A DNA stretch of 36,298 bases from Melioribacteraceae bacterium (lineage in GTDB: Bacteria > Bacteroidota > Ignavibacteria > Ignavibacteriales > Melioribacteraceae). The first letter of the stretch is position 1; every line of letters begins with the position of its first letter. The stretch is from the NCBI GenBank assembly GCA_021647785.1, contig JAKIUC010000046.1, forward strand, positions 1 to 36,298, written 5' to 3'. A model generated the notes under the pieces. That model ran no database searches and was not told the origin of the DNA. It was given only the letters and a program-made list of their open reading frames with translations. Below are positions 31,646 through 36,298 of this stretch, piece after piece. The position numbers were made by a program, and so were the translations under genes.

Positions 31646-32557
31646 TTATAAATTATTCAAATACTCAATATCTTCTAATTTTTCAATCCCAAAAACTTCC
31701 ACATTTTTATCAATTCTTTTAATCAAACCTTGTAAAACTTTACCAGGTCCAATTTCATAGAATTTAGAAGCACCATCAGTAATCATATTTTTTATTGTTT
31801 TTTCCCACTGTACAGGGGCAGATAATTGTTCAAACAATAATTTACTTATTTCATTTTTTTCAAATACTGGTTGTGCAGTAACATTTGCATAAACAGGAAT
31901 TGCAGCATTAGTAATTTTTGTTGTATCCAATTTTGCTAACAATTTACCTTTAGCCGAAGCCATAAGTGGAGAATGAAAAGCTCCGCTAACTACTAATTCT
32001 TTTACAAGTTTTGCACCACTCTCTTTTAATATTTCCATCGCTTTATGAACACCTTTAACAGAACCAGAGATAACAACTTGCCCAGGAGAATTAAAATTGG
32101 CACTTTGTACAATATCTGATTTAGAAACTTTTGTACAAATTTCATCAACTTTTTCTGGAGGTAATCCAATTATTGCTGCCATAGTTCCAGGTTGCTCAAT
32201 ACCAGCTTGAAGCATAGCTTCACCACGAGTTCTAACTAATTTCAAAGCATCAATTGCATCAATTGCACCTGCTGCAACAAGGGCAGAGTATTCTCCCAAT
32301 GAATGCCCAGCAACCATATCTGGTTTTAGGTTTTCAATTTTATTAAGAGCTGCAATACTATGCAAAAATATTGCTGGTTGTGTAACATCAGTCTGCTTCA
32401 ACAACTCCATTGGTCCATTGAACATAATATCTGTTAATGAAATTCCAATAGCAGAATTGGCACTATCCATAAGCTCTTTGGAGGAATCATATAAATCTTT
32501 TCCCATTCCAACATACTGAGAGCCTTGCCCAGGAAATACAAATGCAATCTTATTCAC
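31646..32557 (-). CDS. fabD: Malonyl-CoA:ACP acyltransferase
   Basis: A 303-residue transferase that loads malonyl onto acyl carrier protein. The N-terminal FVFPGQGSQYVGMGKDLY, nucleophilic Ser in AGHSLGEYSALVA, the Arg in RTRGEAM, the His in GAFHSPLM and the end FYEIGPGKVLQGLIKR are the family set. The frame is open into fabH, but the start is the GTG at 32557, whose first base is the last base of the fabH stop (TAGTG); it opens VNKIAFVFPGQG. This gives translational coupling with fabH. Confidence 0.96.
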   Translation of the reverse strand: MNKIAFVFPGQGSQYVGMGKDLYDSSKELMDSANSAIGISLTDIMFNGPMELLKQTDVTQPAIFLHSIAALNKIENLKPDMVAGHSLGEYSALVAAGAIDAIDALKLVRTRGEAMLQAGIEQPGTMAAIIGLPPEKVDEICTKVSKSDIVQSANFNSPGQVVISGSVKGVHKAMEILKESGAKLVKELVVSGAFHSPLMASAKGKLLAKLDTTKITNAAIPVYANVTAQPVFEKNEISKLLFEQLSAPVQWEKTIKNMITDGASKFYEIGPGKVLQGLIKRIDKNVEVFGIEKLEDIEYLNNL

Positions 32558-33564
32558 TACTCTATTCCCCAAACAAGATGCACGGCACCCCAAGTAAACC
32601 CACCACCAAAAGCGGAAAGAATAATGTTGTCACCTTTTTTGAATTTACCATCACGATAATATTCTGTTAAACACAATGGAATAGTAGCAGCAGTTGTGTT
32701 TCCATATTTTTCAATATTTATTGTAACTCTCTCGGGATTAATTCCCATTCGTCTTGCTGTAGCATCAATAATTCTTAAATTTGCCTGATGAGGAACTAAG
32801 TAGGCAATGTCTTCACCTGTTAGTCCACTTTTTTCCATTATTTCAACTGCAACATCAGCCATCCCTTTTACTGCCGCTTTAAAAACAGATTTACCATCTT
32901 GATAAACAAAATGTTCTCTATTATCAATGGTTTCGTGGGATGCCGGATGGAGGCTACCACCGGCTTTCATGCGTAAAACATCTCTTCCCGAACCATCTGT
33001 TCTTAAAATAGAATTTTGAATGCCAATATCTAAATCGTTTGATGGCTCTAATAATACTGCTGATGCACCATCACCAAAAAGTATGCAAGTGTTTCTATCA
33101 GTATAATCAATTATAGAACTCATTTTATCGGCTCCAACAACTACCACTTTTTCACACTGTCCACTTTCAATTAAACTTGTTCCAGATTGCAAAGCAAATA
33201 TAAAACCAGAGCAGGCTGCTGATAAATCATACCCCCAAGCATTTTTGGCTCCAATATTATCTTGTACTAAACAAGCAGTTGCCGGGAAGAGCATATCGGG
33301 AGTAACGGTAGCAACAATAATTGCATCAATATCAAGTGGGTCAGTGTTTGTCGATTCCAATAAATCTTCAATGGCTTTAGTAGCCAATATACTTGTTCCA
33401 CCTTCTTCAAGAATTCTTCTTTCCTTAATTCCAGTTCTGGCTCTTATCCATTCATCATTTGTGTCAATAATTGATTCAAAATATTTATTATCTAAAACTT
33501 TTTCAGGTACATACATCCCAACGCCAGTAATAACAGCGGTGCGAAATTTATTTCTTTTCTGCAT
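32557..33564 (-). CDS. fabH: Beta-ketoacyl-ACP synthase III
   Basis: A 335-residue initiating condensing enzyme that joins acetyl-CoA (or branched starter) with malonyl-ACP. Catalytic Cys lies in YDLSAACSGFIFAL, His in LVPHQANLRIID and Asn in EKYGNTTAATIPL. The N-terminus AVITGVGMYVPEKVLDN and end LSAFGGGFTWGAVHLVWG are canonical. The ATG at 33564 is preferred. A TTG ten codons upstream (33594) also opens the frame but lies deeper in plsX. Either way it overlaps plsX by at least 17 bases. Confidence 0.96.
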   Translation of the reverse strand: MQKRNKFRTAVITGVGMYVPEKVLDNKYFESIIDTNDEWIRARTGIKERRILEEGGTSILATKAIEDLLESTNTDPLDIDAIIVATVTPDMLFPATACLVQDNIGAKNAWGYDLSAACSGFIFALQSGTSLIESGQCEKVVVVGADKMSSIIDYTDRNTCILFGDGASAVLLEPSNDLDIGIQNSILRTDGSGRDVLRMKAGGSLHPASHETIDNREHFVYQDGKSVFKAAVKGMADVAVEIMEKSGLTGEDIAYLVPHQANLRIIDATARRMGINPERVTINIEKYGNTTAATIPLCLTEYYRDGKFKKGDNIILSAFGGGFTWGAVHLVWGIE

Positions 33565-34579
33565 TGTGAGTAAGTTCTTCCTTAATTTTTTCAATTAAAT
33601 TTTTATTGTACATTTCCCTCGCACGTAAAACCATGTTCTTAATTGCAAGTATTGAACTTGACCCATGACCTATAATACTTATTCCATTTACACCAAGCAG
33701 TGGTAAACCACCAAGTTTATCTGCGTTTGCATTTTTAAGAGCTTCTTTTAACGGACCTCTAATGAGACCAACCTTAAGTTTTTTTACTAAACTTTCATCA
33801 GCATAAGTTTTAAATGTAGATTTAAGGAATGGTATAATACTCTCCGCAAATTTTAATAAAATATTCCCGACAAAACCATCGCAAACAATTAAATCTACTT
33901 TGCCTCCAAAAATATCATTACCTTCAACATTACCAACAAAATTTAATTCCGATTCTCTTAGCAATTTAGCGGTATCGGTAGTTAATTTATATCCTTTGCT
34001 ATCCTCTTCGCCAACATTTAATAAACCAATGCGTGGGTTTTCAATTCCGTAAATTTCTCTTAACAAAATTGAACTTAAAAAAGCAAATTCAAAAATATGC
34101 TGCGGTTTAGAATCGACAAATGCACCAACATCTGCTAAGTAAGTAAACTCTGAATTACTGTTTGGGATAGGTGCAGTAAGGGTGGGACGTGATACTCCCT
34201 TTATTCTTCCCATTCCGAATATGGAATTAACAACCATTGCACCAGTATTGCCAGCACTTACAAACGCATGTGCTTTCCCATCTTTTACCAGCTTAGTACC
34301 AACAGCCATCGAAGAATTTGGTTTGGTTTTCATTGTTTCGGTTGGATGGTCGTGCATATCAATTACTTGGTCAGCATTAACAATAAACTCAGAATTAAAA
34401 TTAAGATTGTTCTTTTTAATTACATCTTCAATTTCATCTTTTCTACCAACCAGAAATAAATCGAAATCTTTTGTTTCATTGAAAGCATCAATTGCACCAA
34501 CAACAGCATTGTGCGGAGCAAAATCTCCACCCATTGCATCTATTGCAATTGCACACTTAGATTTAGTGTTGTTTGTCAT
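33548..34579 (-). CDS. plsX: Phosphate acyltransferase PlsX
   Basis: 343 residues. It makes acyl-phosphate from acyl-ACP for the PlsY step of phospholipid synthesis, acting at the inner membrane surface. The N-terminal CAIAIDAMGGDFAPHNAVVGA, the segment MKTKPNSSMAVGTKLVKDGKAHAFVSAGNTGA, GLLNVGEEDSKG and VGNVEGNDIFGGKVDLIVCDGFVGNILLK are hallmarks. It lies 17 bases after rpmF and overlaps fabH, the common rpmF-plsX-fabH order. Confidence 0.97.
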   Translation of the reverse strand: MTNNTKSKCAIAIDAMGGDFAPHNAVVGAIDAFNETKDFDLFLVGRKDEIEDVIKKNNLNFNSEFIVNADQVIDMHDHPTETMKTKPNSSMAVGTKLVKDGKAHAFVSAGNTGAMVVNSIFGMGRIKGVSRPTLTAPIPNSNSEFTYLADVGAFVDSKPQHIFEFAFLSSILLREIYGIENPRIGLLNVGEEDSKGYKLTTDTAKLLRESELNFVGNVEGNDIFGGKVDLIVCDGFVGNILLKFAESIIPFLKSTFKTYADESLVKKLKVGLIRGPLKEALKNANADKLGGLPLLGVNGISIIGHGSSSILAIKNMVLRAREMYNKNLIEKIKEELTHNAEKK

Positions 34580-34596
34580 ATTATTTTTCGTTTAAT

Positions 34597-34776
34597 TTAA
34601 GATTCTGGAACGAACATTGAACGACCAGCATAGTACCCGCAATTTGCACATGCTCTATGGTTCAATTTCATTTCTCCACAATTTGAGCAAGCTGTTAGTG
34701 TAGGAGCCGTAGCTTTATAGTGGGTTCTTCTTTTGTCTCTTCTACTTTTTGATATCTTTCTCTTTGGATGCGCCAT
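34597..34776 (-). CDS. rpmF: 50S ribosomal protein L32
   Basis: A 59-residue ribosomal protein of the large subunit. Reading the minus strand from the ATG at 34776 gives [20 protein letters not shown], then a zinc ribbon with Cys30, Cys33, Cys43 and Cys46 (ACSNCGE ... [10 protein letters not shown]), so it is the zinc-binding (C+) form. AAGG seven bases before the ATG is a good ribosome site. It lies between yceD and plsX as in many bacteria; here a 25-bp tandem repeat separates it from yceD. Confidence 0.97.
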   Translation of the reverse strand: MAHPKRKISKSRRDKRRTHYKATAPTLTACSNCGEMKLNHRACANCGYYAGRSMFVPES

Positions 34777-34803
34777 ATTATTACCTTATTTTAATTTAGT
34801 TTT

Positions 34804-34957
34804 CATTTTCGACTACGCTCAATGCAACGCATTTCTACTATGCTCAATGTACCGCATTTCGACTATGCTCAATGCACCGCATTTCTGTTATATTCAACGC
34901 AACGCATTTCTATTGCTCAATGCACAGCATTTCGGTTACACTCAATGCAGAGCATTA
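34804..34957. repeat. Tandem repeat of about 25 bp, six units, between yceD and rpmF
   Basis: Six consecutive units start at 34804, 34829, 34854, 34879, 34904 and 34927. Five are 25 bases and one is 23. A partial seventh (GCATTA, 34952-34957) overlaps the yceD stop codon. The unit is close to GCATTTCGACTATGCTCAAT followed by GCACC. Units differ at several positions, so the array is not very recent. There are no spacers, so it is not a CRISPR. The rpmF ribosome site lies outside the array. Confidence 0.88.
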
Positions 34958-35461
34958 CAAGCCTTTTAATTTCAATAATTTTTCCCATACGGGATTACTT
35001 GTTTCAGCAACACAATTACATTCTTCTTCATTTTTGTTAACACCACAAATCGAACAAAGACCTTTACAATCCTTGTTGCAAAGAACTTTCATTGGTAATG
35101 TTAACAGAGCATTCTCAATGGTATCGCCGGATAAATCTATTTTATCATCACTTGATGATAAATAATAGATTCCACTTTCATCTTCATCAGCACTACTTCT
35201 GTTGTTAGTAAGAAAGTAGATATTCTTAAAATCCGTTTCAATTACATCTTCATATTCTGCCGTACATCTATCGCAAACTTGTTTTGCATTAACTTGAAGA
35301 TTACAATTTATAATAATCTGTGTGGACGATTTATCCATTTCACAATTTAAGAGAGCAGTACCTGCAAATTTTTCTTCAATACTAAGTTCTTCTACTTCTG
35401 TTTTTAAAACAAATTTATGAAGACCATCTTTATAATTTGTGAATTTTATTTGCATCGACAT
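34955..35461 (-). CDS. YceD/DUF177 family zinc-binding protein
   Basis: A 168-residue protein of the YceD family (DUF177), nearly always next to rpmF and linked to 23S rRNA accumulation. The first half carries a Cys pair in KQVCDRCTAEYE. The second half has the family motif VLCNKDCKGLCSICGVNKNEEECNC, a probable metal site. The end NPVWEKLLKLKGL is typical. It is the first gene of the yceD-rpmF-plsX-fab cluster. Met3 at 35455 is an alternative start. Its stop overlaps the 25-bp repeat array. Confidence 0.92.
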   Translation of the reverse strand: MSMQIKFTNYKDGLHKFVLKTEVEELSIEEKFAGTALLNCEMDKSSTQIIINCNLQVNAKQVCDRCTAEYEDVIETDFKNIYFLTNNRSSADEDESGIYYLSSSDDKIDLSGDTIENALLTLPMKVLCNKDCKGLCSICGVNKNEEECNCVAETSNPVWEKLLKLKGL

Positions 35462-35738
35462 TCTAATTCAAATTTAGCTTGTAAAGTTAGATAAAGTGAG
35501 GTTCAGAATCAAGAAATAGTTATAACACAAGAAATAGTTGCCTTTGCAATGTAACTCCGTATAGTTAAAAATTTATAGGTGGAAAGAAAAATCACTTGCA
35601 CCAAATTCAGACACCAGTACTGTTTCAAAAAAAAAGTGGAATCTTTTATTATTATTATTATATTCAAGTTTACAAGTAAATAGTAATTACTCTTTTAAAG
35701 ATATTTAATTTTTTTTAATTTATGTGGATGGGGCAATT

Positions 35739-36200
35739 ATGAAAAAAATTCTAGTTGTTGAAGACGATACTGTTCTAAGAGAAAACATTACAATTATACT
35801 TGAAGAAGAATATTCTGTTATTGAAGCTGAAAACGGAAGCAAAGCAATTAGTATTTTAGAGCAAGATCAAAATTTCGATTTAATCCTATCTGATATTATG
35901 ATGCCAAATGTTGATGGATATGAACTATATGATTATACTAAAAGCTCTGAGATTTTATCTGATATCCCTTTCATATTCCTTACTGCCCGTGCTGATTATT
36001 CTTCTATTAGAAAAGGAATGAACTTAGGAGTGGATGATTATATCATCAAACCTTTTGCAATAGATGATTTACTAAATGGTATTAAAACCAGATTAATAAA
36101 AAAAGATAAAGCAGTTAAAAAGTTTGAAGATCTTAAAAATAATATTTCCCTCTTTATCCCTCACGAACTACGTAGGGTATCCTCAGAAAGTCAGATGTAG
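35739..36200 (+). pseudogene. Response regulator receiver, apparently cut within a following histidine kinase domain
   Basis: The intact part is a CheY-like receiver: acidic pair Asp9/Asp10 (VVEDD), phosphoacceptor Asp52 (ILSDIMMPNVDGYE), Thr in FLTARAD and Lys in YIIKPF. From about residue 120 comes the linker KKFEDLKNNISLFIPHELR, the start of a HisKA domain with its His box. Instead of the expected Thr-Pro-Leu the frame continues with RVSSESQM and stops at 36200. The gene was therefore probably a receiver-kinase hybrid, broken near 36174. The ATG at 35739 with GGGG before it is preferred to a GTG at 35724. The product may still fold as a receiver-only protein of 153 residues. The 262 bases before it hold no gene. 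Confidence 0.72.
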
Positions 36201-36298
36201 AAATTTTTGATTTCAGCAAACTTCACAATGTTCGCGACGAACAGCGTTAAACCAATCCAAGTTTCTGAAGTATTTTTTAGTTTAGCTTTAATTTGATT
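36175..36298. mobile_element. Probable end of an insertion sequence, continuing beyond the right edge
   Basis: The response regulator/kinase reading frame loses its family sequence at about 36174, just after HELR. From there the DNA, starting GGGTATCC, carries an opposite-strand reading frame that looks like the 3' end of a transposase gene (stop at 36191). The short gap between that stop and the break fits an insertion-sequence terminus. The other end, the target duplication and the element body are outside the window, so this is inference. Confidence 0.42.
36191..36298 (-). CDS. Possible transposase, C-terminal 35 residues
   Basis: The minus strand is open from the window edge to a TGA at 36191. 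It reads NQIKAKLKNTSETWIGLT followed by LFVANIVKFAEIKNFYI. The pattern of a basic helix then a Trp and a hydrophobic helix 'xxFVxNIVKF' resembles the closing segment of DDE transposases of the IS4/IS5/IS1182 type, but 35 residues are too few for a firm call. Position next to a broken gene supports it. A chance open frame is the alternative. Confidence 0.4.
   Translation of the reverse strand, partial: NQIKAKLKNTSETWIGLTLFVANIVKFAEIKNFYI

Noticed and set aside
34804-34957. Possible CRISPR array
   Set aside because: The 25-bp units follow each other directly with no spacers, differ from unit to unit, and no cas gene is present.
34733-34969. Plus-strand reading frame across the 25-bp repeat array
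   Set aside because: It is open only because the repeat unit lacks stops; it lies antisense to rpmF and has no family features.

Overview
The window is AT-rich, densely coded DNA from a Gram-negative bacterium of the Bacteroidota/Chlorobi side of the tree, most likely an Ignavibacteria-type organism. Three things point there. Two large secreted proteins end in the 'YPNPFNPSTTIKY ... LKVYDILGREVATLVN' type IX secretion sorting domain typical of that group. Outer-membrane proteins are present. The intergenic DNA carries small palindromic repeats of the kind common in these genomes. I ran no search: all names come from motifs, lengths, gene order and memory of the families.

Layout. 1-97: start of an ECF sigma factor leaving the window on the left, divergent from a Spy/CpxP-like periplasmic protein (351-896). 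1027-3190 (minus): a tight four-gene operon bcp - PTPS - folE - SDR, read here as a tetrahydrobiopterin pathway led by a peroxiredoxin. It is divergent from a Fur-family regulator (3403-3837), and a 19-bp palindrome lies in the shared promoter. 3838-4257: a REP/BIME-like palindrome cluster and a gene remnant. 4258-11094 (minus): two secreted type IX substrates, an Asp-box protein and a subtilase, whose 3' ends share 173 identical bases including an in-frame palindromic element. 11391-21716 (plus): a co-directional run of floA, a membrane-anchored unknown, a UvrD-like helicase, a GT2 glycosyltransferase, then nucleoside salvage (cdd, tdk, CNT transporter, purine nucleoside phosphorylase) and a large MscS channel. 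21749-28104 (minus): cysteine synthase, rsmE, an Omp85-like barrel with one POTRA, a CoA-binding protein and gcvP. 28313-35461 (minus): the classic yceD-rpmF-plsX-fabH-fabD-fabG-acpP-fabF-rnc cluster. A strong intrinsic terminator sits between acpP and fabF, and a 25-bp tandem repeat sits between yceD and rpmF. 35739-36298: a response regulator that appears cut inside a following histidine kinase domain, with what looks like the end of a transposase gene entering from the right edge.

How the genes work together. The fab cluster supplies fatty acids and phospholipid precursors and is linked to ribosome genes. The salvage block recovers nucleosides. The secreted protease and Asp-box protein suggest a polymer-degrading lifestyle. 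The most interesting signals are the putative eukaryote-like tetrahydrobiopterin operon with a possible redox or metal regulator, the palindromic element translated inside two sorting domains, the acpP/fabF terminator, and the probable insertion-sequence disruption at the right edge. I did not find a CRISPR array, a tRNA, an rRNA or a recognisable anti-phage system.
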